Source: JANLSO01 sp031362405 (GTDB lineage: Bacteria > Actinomycetota > Thermoleophilia > Miltoncostaeales > Miltoncostaeaceae). From it: 11,042 nucleotides of DNA. Both the position numbers and the translations under genes were made by a program. This document shows, piece after piece, positions 1 to 9,319 of the stretch. Within the stretch, counting starts at the first letter, position 1. Each line of letters begins with the position of its first letter. The DNA is taken from the NCBI GenBank assembly GCA_031362405.1, contig JANLSO010000046.1, forward strand, positions 1 to 11,042, in the 5' to 3' direction. The notes below the pieces were generated by a model. It made no database searches, had not been told where the DNA came from, and saw only the letters and a list, made by a program, of their open reading frames with translations.

Positions 1-2
1 TC

Positions 3-875
3 GCGGAGATCGGAAGGCGCGACATCAAGAAGGTCCCGACCCTGCGCGGGCGCACCGTCATCAACCTGTTTTTCGAGTCGTCGACCCGCACCTCGACCAG
101 CTTCGAGTTGGCGGCCAAGCGCCTGTCGGCCGACACGATCAGCGTGAAGGGCCAGGGCTCGAGCGTCGACAAGGGGGAGACCCTCAAAGACACGGTGCTG
201 ACCCTCGACGCCTACCGGCCCGACGTGCTGGTGATCCGGCACGCGAACGCCGGTGCCTGCGCCCTGGCGGCGCGGTTCACCTCGGCCGCCGTTATCAACG
301 CCGGCGATGGCAAGCACGAGCATCCGACGCAAACCCTGCTCGACCTGTTCACGATTCGCCAGCTGGTGGGCGACGTCGCCGGGAAACACATCGCCTTCGT
401 CGGAGATGTGATGCACTCACGCGTCGCGCGCAGCGGTGCGCTCGGCCTGACGATGATGGGCGCGAGGGTGAGCTTCATCGGACCGCCCACACTGCTTCCG
501 CGTGACTCGGCCGAGGGCCTCGGGGTAACCCTATCCAGCGACATTCGCGACATCGTCGATGCCGACATCGTCTACGTGCTGCGGATGCAGATGGAACGCA
601 TGGGACCCGGCGGTTTCGTGCCATCGCTGCGCGAATACGCAGTGCAGTACGGCATCAACCACGACCGCATCCGACCCGGCCAGCGGGTGATGCACGCCGG
701 GCCGATGAACCGCGGCATCGAGATCTCCTCGGCCCTGGCAGACGATCCGGTGGCAATGATCCTCGAACAGGTGGAGAGCGGAATGGCGGTTCGAATGGCG
801 GTTCTCTACGACCTCCTTGCCGAGGGCGTCGCCCCGGCCGACGCCCCAGAGGCGCTCGCGGCGGTCGGCCGATGA
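3..875 (+). CDS. pyrB: Aspartate carbamoyltransferase catalytic subunit, 5'-truncated by window edge
   Basis: Catalyses carbamoyl phosphate + L-aspartate to N-carbamoyl-L-aspartate in the cytoplasm, the committed step of pyrimidine synthesis. The frame is open from base 3, and 290 residues are visible. Aligning the phosphate-binding STRT motif (bases 81-92) with E. coli Ser52-Thr55 suggests about 25 N-terminal residues lie upstream. Other family signatures are present: the GSSVDKGET loop supplying Ser80/Lys84 equivalents, VIRH (Arg105), HPTQ at bases 321-332 (His134/Gln137), SRVARS (Arg167), LRMQMER (Arg229/Gln231) and HAGPMNRG (the Pro268 loop). The internal TTG at 108 cannot be the start because STRT lies before it. 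The residue after STRT is Ser where most homologues have Arg. The TGA overlaps the pyrC start as ATGA. Any pyrR or attenuator lies outside the window. Identification is very secure. Confidence 0.97.
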   Translation, partial: AEIGRRDIKKVPTLRGRTVINLFFESSTRTSTSFELAAKRLSADTISVKGQGSSVDKGETLKDTVLTLDAYRPDVLVIRHANAGACALAARFTSAAVINAGDGKHEHPTQTLLDLFTIRQLVGDVAGKHIAFVGDVMHSRVARSGALGLTMMGARVSFIGPPTLLPRDSAEGLGVTLSSDIRDIVDADIVYVLRMQMERMGPGGFVPSLREYAVQYGINHDRIRPGQRVMHAGPMNRGIEISSALADDPVAMILEQVESGMAVRMAVLYDLLAEGVAPADAPEALAAVGR

Positions 876-2170
876 CGGCCAAGCTGCCTCAGCGTGCCGG
901 CGTCCCCGCGTCGGTGGTGATCCGTGGCGCCCGTGTACTCGACCCGATCGCCGGTATCGACGAGATCCGCGACGTCGTGATTCGTGACGGGGTGGTGGGC
1001 GGCTCGGCCGAGGGGCTCGAGGTCGTCGACGGCGACGGGATGCTCGTCGTGCCCGGCTTCGTCGACCCACACGTCCACCTGCGCACGCCCGGACAGGAGT
1101 ATTCGGAAGACATCGCCACCGGATCGATGGCCGCCGCCGCCGGTGGTTTCGTGACGATCCTCGCCATGCCGAACACCCAACCACCGGTCGATGACGCCCA
1201 GGTGCTGGCCGCGCTGCTCGACATCGCCTCCCGCGACGCCGCCGTCCGCGTCGGGTTCATCTGCGCGATCACCAAAGGCCAAAAGGGCTCTCAGCTGACC
1301 GAGGCCGCCGAGCTGGCCGAGGTCGGGGCCGCCGCCCTGAGCGACGACGGCATGCCGGTGTCCGACGCCGCGGTGATGCGCCGCGCCCTTCAGTATCAAC
1401 AGCTCGCCAAGTTGCCGCTGATCCTCCACGAGGAAGACGTGCACCTGTCGGCTGGTGGTGCCATGCACGAGGGGGCGATGTCGGCCCGCCTGGGCGTGGC
1501 GGGGATCCCCTCGGTCTCCGAGAGCGTCGCCGTCGCTCGCGACGTGTCGCTCGCCGACTACGAGGGTGGCCGCATCCACATCTGCCACGTCTCGGCGAAG
1601 GAGACCGTGGATGAGGTGCGACGCGGCAAGCAGCGTGGGGTGCAGATCACCGCCGAGGTGTCGCCGCATCACCTGGTTCTGACCGATGCGGTCGTCGCCG
1701 ACCTCGACCCCGTCCGGCACAAGATGAACCCGCCCCTACGCGGTGAGGCCGACCGCCAGGCGCTGATCGCCGGCCTACTCGACGGTACCCTCGATTGCGT
1801 CGCGACCGACCACGCGCCGCACATCGCGCACACGAAAGAGGTTCCTTTCGAGGAGGCACCGTTCGGTGTCACCGGGCTCGAGACCGCGTTCGCCGCCTGC
1901 TACACGCACCTGGTGCTGACCGGGCTCGTGCCGCTGGAGGTCTTGGTGCGCCGGATGAGTGGCGACGCGGCCGGCGTGGCCGACCTACCGGTGCCAACGC
2001 TCACCGACGGGGCCGTCGCCGATGTCGCGCTCATCGACCTGAACGAGGAGTGGGTCGTCGGGGAGGGCGGATTCCAGAGCCGTTCGAGCAACTCGGCGTG
2101 GCTCGATGAGACCCTCACGGGTCGGGTCCGATTGACAATTGCGGGAGGTCAGATCGCATGGCGGATATGA
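872..2170 (+). CDS. pyrC: Dihydroorotase, class I
   Basis: Cyclises N-carbamoyl-L-aspartate to L-dihydroorotate, the third step of pyrimidine synthesis. It is a zinc amidohydrolase of 432 residues, usual for class I (about 425-430). Metal ligands fall at the spacing of the Aquifex aeolicus enzyme: DPHVHLR gives His67 and His69; SDDG gives Asp159, the bridging Asp used by class I instead of a carboxylated Lys; LHEED gives His186; ICHVSAKE gives His239; ATDHAPH gives Asp313. MPNTQPP (99-105) and FGVTGLE (331-337) are also family signatures. The ATG overlaps the pyrB stop as ATGA, with no clear Shine-Dalgarno, so translation is probably coupled. In A. aeolicus this class forms a complex with PyrB, which would suit this gene pairing; that is inference here. 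The 3' end overlaps the next gene by 13 bases. Confidence 0.97.
   Translation: MTAKLPQRAGVPASVVIRGARVLDPIAGIDEIRDVVIRDGVVGGSAEGLEVVDGDGMLVVPGFVDPHVHLRTPGQEYSEDIATGSMAAAAGGFVTILAMPNTQPPVDDAQVLAALLDIASRDAAVRVGFICAITKGQKGSQLTEAAELAEVGAAALSDDGMPVSDAAVMRRALQYQQLAKLPLILHEEDVHLSAGGAMHEGAMSARLGVAGIPSVSESVAVARDVSLADYEGGRIHICHVSAKETVDEVRRGKQRGVQITAEVSPHHLVLTDAVVADLDPVRHKMNPPLRGEADRQALIAGLLDGTLDCVATDHAPHIAHTKEVPFEEAPFGVTGLETAFAACYTHLVLTGLVPLEVLVRRMSGDAAGVADLPVPTLTDGAVADVALIDLNEEWVVGEGGFQSRSSNSAWLDETLTGRVRLTIAGGQIAWRI
2143..2148 (+). promoter_or_regulatory. Shine-Dalgarno GGGAGG deciding the start of the hydrolase gene
   Basis: GGGAGG lies 9 bases before the ATG at 2158 and 18 before the in-frame ATG at 2167. 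The spacing favours 2158, although the ATG at 2167 would give the ATGA overlap seen at two other junctions. It is the clearest ribosome binding site in the pyrimidine block; the neighbouring overlapping starts have only weak ones. Confidence 0.6.
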
Positions 2171-2730
2171 ACGCGCGTCACCCCGACCTGCTCGGGCGCG
2201 ACGACACGGGGCTGGTGGTCGTCGACGTGCAGGAGGGCTTCCGACCCGTCATCGACCAGTTCGACACGGTGGTCGCCAACTGCCGGATTCTCGTCGCCGG
2301 GTTCGGGATCCTCGGCGCACCGGTGCTCGTGACCGAGCAATACCCCAAGGGGCTGGGTCACACGGTGACGGAGATCGCTGAGGTCCTTCCCGACGGCGCG
2401 CCAGTCGCCGAGAAGCTGCGGTTCTCCGCATGCGGAGTCGAGGCGTTCGAGGACGCTCTGGCGGCAACCGGCCGAAAACGCTGGGTCGTCTGCGGCATCG
2501 AGGCGCACGTATGCGTTAACCAGACGGTTCACGATCTGCTGGCGCGTGGGCACGGGGTCTACGTCGCAGGGGACGCCGTTTCCTCACGGACCGTCGAGAA
2601 CCGGCGTCTCGGGCTGGAGAAGGCCGTCGGCGCCGGTGCCCGGCTGACAAGCGCCGAGATGGCCCTGTTCGAGATGCTCGAGCAGGCCGGCGGAGCCGAG
2701 TTCAAGCAGATCAGCGCGTTGGTGAGATGA
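2158..2730 (+). CDS. Isochorismatase-fold cysteine hydrolase of unknown substrate, inside the pyr operon
   Basis: A 190-residue protein of the isochorismatase/nicotinamidase superfamily, whose members hydrolyse amide, ureido or vinyl-ether bonds with an Asp-Lys-Cys triad. All three are visible: Asp23 in VVVDVQEGF, Lys86 in VAEKLRFSAC and Cys119 in GIEAHVCVNQT. TEQYPKGLGHTV (59-70) and the C-terminal TSAEMALFEML...FKQI pattern resemble the YcaC/ISOC-type branch, whose substrates are mostly unknown, more than nicotinamidase or EntB. There is no signal peptide or membrane segment, so it is cytoplasmic. The start at 2158 is supported by GGGAGG 9 bases upstream and overlaps pyrC by 13 bases; its TGA overlaps the carA start as ATGA. 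It is thus embedded in the operon. M. tuberculosis, from memory, has an unrelated membrane protein (Rv1382) in this slot. A pyrimidine-linked role is conjecture; it could be a general repair or housekeeping hydrolase. Confidence 0.9.
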   Translation: MADMNARHPDLLGRDDTGLVVVDVQEGFRPVIDQFDTVVANCRILVAGFGILGAPVLVTEQYPKGLGHTVTEIAEVLPDGAPVAEKLRFSACGVEAFEDALAATGRKRWVVCGIEAHVCVNQTVHDLLARGHGVYVAGDAVSSRTVENRRLGLEKAVGAGARLTSAEMALFEMLEQAGGAEFKQISALVR

Positions 2731-3793
2731 GCGCCCGCGCGGTCGTCGTTCTCGAAGACGGCTTGGTTCTTGACGGCCGTTCGGTCGGCGCGCCCGGCAC
2801 CCGGTTGGGGGAGATGGTGTTCACGACGGGGATGACGGGCTACCAGGAAGCGGTCACCGACCCCTCTTACCACGGCCAGATCCTCTGCTTCGCCGCCCCG
2901 ATGATCGGCAACTACGGAGCCGGGCCGGCTCACGATGAAAGCGACGCCGCATGGGCGCAGGCCGTCATCATGAGCCGCGCAGGCAACCACCCCGGCACCG
3001 GTGGGCCGACGGGCTGGTGCGACTGGCTGATCGCGCACGACCGCGTGGCGGCTGACGATGTCGACACGCGGCGGCTCGTGCGCCACCTGCGCGACCGCGG
3101 GGCGATGCGGGGCGGTGTCTCCACCGAGCTCTCGGCCGACGAGCTTCTGGCCCGGGTACGCGATCACGCCCCGCTCGACGGCCGCGACCTCACGGTCGAG
3201 GCCGCCGGCACCGCCCGCGCAATGGGAACCGACGGCCCGCGCGTGGTGGCCCTCGACTGCGGGATGAAGCGCAGCATCGCCAACGGCCTCGTTCGCGCAG
3301 GGTGTCGCCTTGCGATTCTTCCCTCAGGTGCGACGGCCGATCAGGTCCGGGCCCTCGACCCCGACGGCGTGTTCATCTCGAACGGGCCGGGCGATCCGGC
3401 GGCAGTCACGCCGGTGATCGACGCCGTCCGCGACCTGCTGGGCGAGGTCCCGATCTTTGGAATCTGCATGGGCCACCAACTGCTCGGCCACGCCTTGGGC
3501 CTTCACACCGAAAGGCTGCCGTTCGGCCACCGGGGTGCGAATCACCCCGTGCGCAGGGTCGACGACGGCCGCGTCGAGGTGACCGTCCAGAACCACGGCT
3601 ACGCGGTCGTCGCCGATCCCCTTCCGGACGGCATCCAGATCACCCGGGTGAGCCTCTTCGACCAATCCGTCGAGGGCCTCGCGGCACCTGCGCTACGGGC
3701 GTCGTCGGTTCAGTACCACCCGGAGGCGAGCCCCGGCCCGCACGATGCGCGGTATCTCTTCTCAGAGTTCGTCGACAGCCTCGGGCGGGCCTG

Positions 3794-3794
<1 letters not shown>
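2727..3794 (+). CDS. carA: Carbamoyl phosphate synthase small (glutaminase) subunit
   Basis: Hydrolyses glutamine and passes ammonia through a tunnel to CarB for carbamoyl phosphate synthesis, feeding both pyrimidines and arginine. It has 355 residues, a little short against E. coli (382). The N-terminal small-subunit domain (about 1-130) carries FTTGMTGYQE, DPSYHGQI, IGNYG and DVDTRRLVRHLR. The C-terminal class I glutamine amidotransferase domain (about 172-352) carries ALDCGMK, ISNGPGDP (218-225), the nucleophile Cys247 in FGICMGHQLLG, QNHGYAV (His290 region) and the rest of the triad in QYHPEASPGPHD (His331, Glu333). The start ATG overlaps the hydrolase stop (ATGA) and the stop overlaps the carB start (TGATG), consistent with stoichiometric production of the two subunits. 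It appears intact. Confidence 0.98.
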
Positions 3795-7045
<3,251 letters not shown>

Positions 7046-7129
7046 GGGTGACACCTTTCGAGGGCCCCGTGAACACGGTTGGCCATCCCCTTCCACGGTG
7101 TTTTCCAAAAACGGCTGCAAAGACGGATG
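7046..7129. other. Intergenic gap between the pyr operon and mihF, with A/T-rich patch and inverted repeat
   Basis: The only gap over 100 bases in the window (7046-7168 including the promoter). It contains an imperfect inverted repeat at 7063-7084: GGCC CCGTG / CACGG TT GGCC, with a second CACGG copy at 7094-7098 followed by TGTTTT. A short A/T-rich island follows at 7101-7111 (TTTT CC AAAAA), also an inverted repeat with its flanking G and C. The hairpin could slow or end transcription after carB, but there is no T-run directly after it, so I do not call a terminator. No coding frame here resembles a gene. Confidence 0.45.
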
Positions 7130-7159
7130 TTGTCAGCGCCGGGTGCGCGCGCTTATGAT
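7130..7159 (+). promoter_or_regulatory. Sigma-70-type promoter for mihF-gmk-coaBC, probably leaderless
   Basis: TTGTCA (7130-7135, five of six matches to TTGACA) is separated by 18 bases from TATGAT (7154-7159, five of six matches to TATAAT). This is a strong match and stands out in a GC-rich background. Transcription starting 6-9 bases after the -10 box would begin at about 7166-7169, and the mihF ATG is at 7169. There is no Shine-Dalgarno before that ATG. The message is therefore likely leaderless or has at most a few bases of leader, a common arrangement in Actinomycetota. Confidence 0.7.
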
Positions 7160-7168
7160 GCCGACGGA

Positions 7169-7501
7169 ATGGCCCCTTCCACCAAACCCCAGTCACAGGC
7201 TCCTGAGCGGTCACTCGACCAGCGGATGGACGCCTTGCGCCGGGCCAACGACATCCGCTCGCGGCGTGCGCAGCTCAAGCGCGACCTCAAAACAGGCGAT
7301 GTATCCATCACGGCGATCATCTCGGCACCGCCCGAGTTCGTAGAGACCGCCAAGGTCTACGACATGCTCATGGCCGTACCCAAGTACGGCAAGGTGAAGG
7401 CCACGCGATTCCTCAATCACTGCCGGATCTCTCAGGGAAAGACGATCGGTGGTCTGTCGGAGCGGCAGCGCAGCGAGCTGCTGGAGTTGCTCGCCCGATA
7501 G
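7169..7501 (+). CDS. mihF: Actinobacterial integration host factor (mIHF), nucleoid-associated DNA-binding protein
   Basis: A small basic DNA-binding protein of the actinobacterial IHF family (unrelated to E. coli IHF), first found as the host factor for phage L5 integration and now regarded as a nucleoid organiser. It has 110 residues, close to the usual 105-110. A charged N-terminal helix (about 14-42, rich in Arg/Lys, with RAQLKRDLKTG) precedes the helix-two-turn-helix-type core: YDMLMAVPKYGKVKATRFL (64-82), then ISQGKTIGGLSERQRSELLELL at the C-terminus, matching the family LPKVGKVKA and RLRGLG.RQR patterns. The ATG at 7169 gives the normal family length and sits just after the -10 box; in-frame upstream TTG codons lie in or before the promoter. 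It opens an apparent operon with gmk and coaBC. The TAG stop shares three bases with the proposed gmk ATA start. Confidence 0.93.
   Translation: MAPSTKPQSQAPERSLDQRMDALRRANDIRSRRAQLKRDLKTGDVSITAIISAPPEFVETAKVYDMLMAVPKYGKVKATRFLNHCRISQGKTIGGLSERQRSELLELLAR
7483..7486 (+). promoter_or_regulatory. Possible Shine-Dalgarno GGAG for gmk
   Basis: GGAG inside the last codons of mihF is 11 bases before the ATA proposed as the gmk start at 7498. The spacing is at the long end of the useful range. It offers modest support for initiation at the ATAG overlap rather than further downstream. Confidence 0.3.
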
Positions 7502-8088
7502 CGCGCCGTCCCCGCGTCATCGTCATCTCCGGTCCGTCTGGGGCGGGGAAGGGGACGCTCATCGAGGGTGTCCTGCCACGGTTCGGTGATCACCTGTCGG
7601 TGGCGGTTTCGGCGACGACCCGGCCCCGACGACCCGGCGAGCACGACGGGGTCGAGTACCATTTCCTGTCGGAGGCCGAGTTCATTCGCCGTGTGGCGGC
7701 TGGGGACTTCCTCGAGCACGTGATCTACGCCGGGAACCACTACGGCACCTTGGCGAGTGACGTGCAGGCGCGCCTTGTCGCCGGGCATTCGGTGATTCTG
7801 GAGATCGAGCTGCGCGGCGCCCGGGCGATTCGCGACAGCCTTGCGGACGCCGTGACCGTCTTCATCGAGCCCCCGTCAGTTGAGGAGCTCACGCGGCGCC
7901 TGCGCGTGCGGGCGACCGAAGACGATGCGGCGATCGCCGCCCGTCTCGCGACGAGCGTTACCGAATTAGAGGCGATCAGCGAGTTCGATTTCCGCGTCGT
8001 CAACGACGATCGCGACCGTGCCATCGACGATCTGCTGAAGATCATCGACGCGGCGACCACGCCTTCTGTCGCGGCCGACGATGGCTGA
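7498..8088 (+). CDS. gmk: Guanylate kinase, apparent non-canonical ATA start
   Basis: Phosphorylates GMP to GDP with ATP; essential for guanine nucleotide supply. The P-loop SGPSGAGKGT is encoded at about 7528-7557. GMP-site signatures follow: SATTRPRRPGEHDG, YHFLSEAEF, GNHYGT and LEIELRGAR (the actinobacterial form of LDIDVQG), then the lid RLRVRATEDDAAIAARL and VVND near the end. From 7498 the protein is 196 residues, normal for Gmk. There is no in-frame ATG, GTG or TTG between an upstream stop at 7204 and the P-loop; the first such codon is GTG at 7600, which would delete the P-loop. The ATA at 7498, overlapping the mihF stop as ATAG, gives a typical N-terminus (about 8 residues before the first strand). 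Coding is sure; the start is inferred. The 3' end overlaps coaBC by 8 bases, with no rpoZ between. Confidence 0.93.
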   Translation: MARRPRVIVISGPSGAGKGTLIEGVLPRFGDHLSVAVSATTRPRRPGEHDGVEYHFLSEAEFIRRVAAGDFLEHVIYAGNHYGTLASDVQARLVAGHSVILEIELRGARAIRDSLADAVTVFIEPPSVEELTRRLRVRATEDDAAIAARLATSVTELEAISEFDFRVVNDDRDRAIDDLLKIIDAATTPSVAADDG

Positions 8089-9286
8089 GATTCTTCTTGC
8101 CGTCAGCGGCGGCATCGCCGCCTACAAGTCGCTCGATGTGCTGCGGATCCTGCAGCGGCGCGGGCACCGTGTGCGGGTGGCGATGAGCCGCAATGCGACC
8201 CGTTTCGTCGGCCCGGCATCGTTTGCGGCGCTCTCTGGACGCGAGGTTGGTCTGCGGCTTTTCGGCGGGGACGACCAACCCGGCTACGACCACCTCGATC
8301 TCGCCCGTGAAGCGGATCTCATGCTCGTCTGCCCGGCGTCGGCCAACACGGTGGCACGGCTCGCCACGGGATTCGGCGACGGGCTGATCCCCCTGACCTT
8401 TCTCGCGTTCACCGGGCCGGTGCTGGTCGCCCCGGCGATGAACACGCGAATGCTCGAAAACGCCGCGACGATCGAGAACATCACGCGACTCGCCGCACGG
8501 GGAATCGAGATCATCCCGACGGCCACCGGCCTTCTTGCCGATGGAGACACGGGCGCAGGGCGATTGGCCGACCCGGTCGATATCTGCGACGCCGTCGACC
8601 GGGCGCTGGCCAGCCGCGCCAGCTTGGCCGGTGTACGGGTTCTGGTCACTGCCGGCGGCACCCGCGAACCCATTGACGCGGTGCGCTTCGTCGGTAACCG
8701 CTCCAGCGGGCGGATGGCCTGGGCAATCGCCGACGAGGCGCGCAGACGCGGCGCCGAGGTCACAGTGGTCGTGGCCACCGTCGACCTGACTCGGCGCGGC
8801 GACGTGCGTTACGTCGATGCGCCGACCGCCCAGACCATGCACGAGGCGGCGCGCGACGCTTTCGAGACCACGGATGTCCTCGTGATGGCCGCCGCCGTCG
8901 CCGACTATCGGCCTTCCGCGGCCACCGACGGAAAGATCGATAAGTCCCAATCCGAGTCCCTGGCGATTCCGCTCGAACGGACGGCCGACATCCTCAGCGA
9001 CCTCGCCTCACGCCGACGCGGGCAGGTGCTGATCGGCTTCGCCGCCGAGCACGGCGAGGCGGGCCTGGCTCGCGCCCGCGAGAAGCGCACGCGTAAGGGA
9101 GTCGACATCGTCGTGTACAACGACGTGTCGGTTGCCGGTATCGGCTTCGAGTCGGCCGACAACGCCATCACACTGATCGGTCCGGGCGATCGCGAGACGG
9201 CTCTCGCCCGGATGAGCAAGGTCGCGTGTGCCGTGCATATCCTCGACGCCATCGTTGAGCTGCGCGCCTCCACGCCCGCCGCGTAG
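8081..9286 (+). CDS. coaBC: Bifunctional phosphopantothenoylcysteine decarboxylase / phosphopantothenate-cysteine ligase
   Basis: Two consecutive steps of coenzyme A synthesis: the CoaB domain joins 4'-phosphopantothenate to cysteine using CTP, and the FMN-dependent CoaC domain decarboxylates the product. It has 401 residues, normal for the fusion. CoaC (1-180) shows VSGGIAAYK (FMN site), catalytic His71 in YDHLDLA, CPASANTVARLATG and PAMN (118-121). CoaB (about 183-395) shows VTAGGTREPID, GNRSSGRM (Asn206), MAAAVADYRP (269-278), KIDK (Lys285) and IGFAAE. At the position of the E. coli CoaC active-site Cys158 (ACGDIGPGRM) this protein has Asp154 (LADGDTGAGRL); the M. tuberculosis enzyme, as I recall it, also lacks Cys there. 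The ATG at 8081 overlaps gmk by 8 bases and gives the standard N-terminus. It is probably translated by coupling, as no Shine-Dalgarno is visible. Confidence 0.97.
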   Translation: MAEILLAVSGGIAAYKSLDVLRILQRRGHRVRVAMSRNATRFVGPASFAALSGREVGLRLFGGDDQPGYDHLDLAREADLMLVCPASANTVARLATGFGDGLIPLTFLAFTGPVLVAPAMNTRMLENAATIENITRLAARGIEIIPTATGLLADGDTGAGRLADPVDICDAVDRALASRASLAGVRVLVTAGGTREPIDAVRFVGNRSSGRMAWAIADEARRRGAEVTVVVATVDLTRRGDVRYVDAPTAQTMHEAARDAFETTDVLVMAAAVADYRPSAATDGKIDKSQSESLAIPLERTADILSDLASRRRGQVLIGFAAEHGEAGLARAREKRTRKGVDIVVYNDVSVAGIGFESADNAITLIGPGDRETALARMSKVACAVHILDAIVELRASTPAA

Positions 9287-9304
9287 CCGTCTCCACGGAC
9301 CCCC

Positions 9305-9313
9305 TGCTACCCT
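9305..9313 (+). promoter_or_regulatory. Candidate extended -10 promoter for moxR, giving a leaderless GTG message
   Basis: TGCTACCCT fits the extended -10 form TGN-TANNNT and ends 6 bases before the GTG at 9320, so transcription would begin on or next to that codon. No -35 match is found 16-18 bases upstream, and there is no Shine-Dalgarno before the GTG. It is short, so it could be chance. Confidence 0.4.
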
Positions 9314-9319
9314 CGCCAC

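Noticed and set aside
806..1720. 304-codon - strand open frame opposite pyrC
   Set aside because: Composition typical of an antisense shadow (His/Gly/Asp/Arg-rich); pyrC on the + strand is fully conserved.
3302..3793. Long + strand open frame continuing upstream of carB through carA, which would add 164 residues to CarB
   Set aside because: It is the out-of-frame shadow of the carA glutaminase domain, is Arg/Pro/Gly-rich with no homology, and CarB's conserved N-terminus begins right after the ATG at 3794.
7063..7104. Intrinsic terminator after carB
   Set aside because: The hairpin loop is tight, has a bulge, and no T-run directly follows; the TTTT lies about 16 bases later. Left as an unassigned inverted repeat.
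7079..7168. mihF starting at TTG 7079
   Set aside because: The extension contains the promoter hexamers and has no family similarity; ATG 7169 gives the normal length.
7420..7497. CTG 7420 as an upstream gmk start
   Set aside because: It would add about 26 residues with no similarity to Gmk and overlap mihF by 82 bases; CTG is also a rare start.
7600..8088. gmk starting at the first canonical codon, GTG 7600
   Set aside because: This would drop the P-loop encoded just upstream in the same frame, which is clearly part of the gene.
9287..9298. Short hairpin CCGT-CTCC-ACGG just after the coaBC stop, as a terminator
   Set aside because: Only four base pairs and no T-tract; expected by chance in GC-rich DNA.
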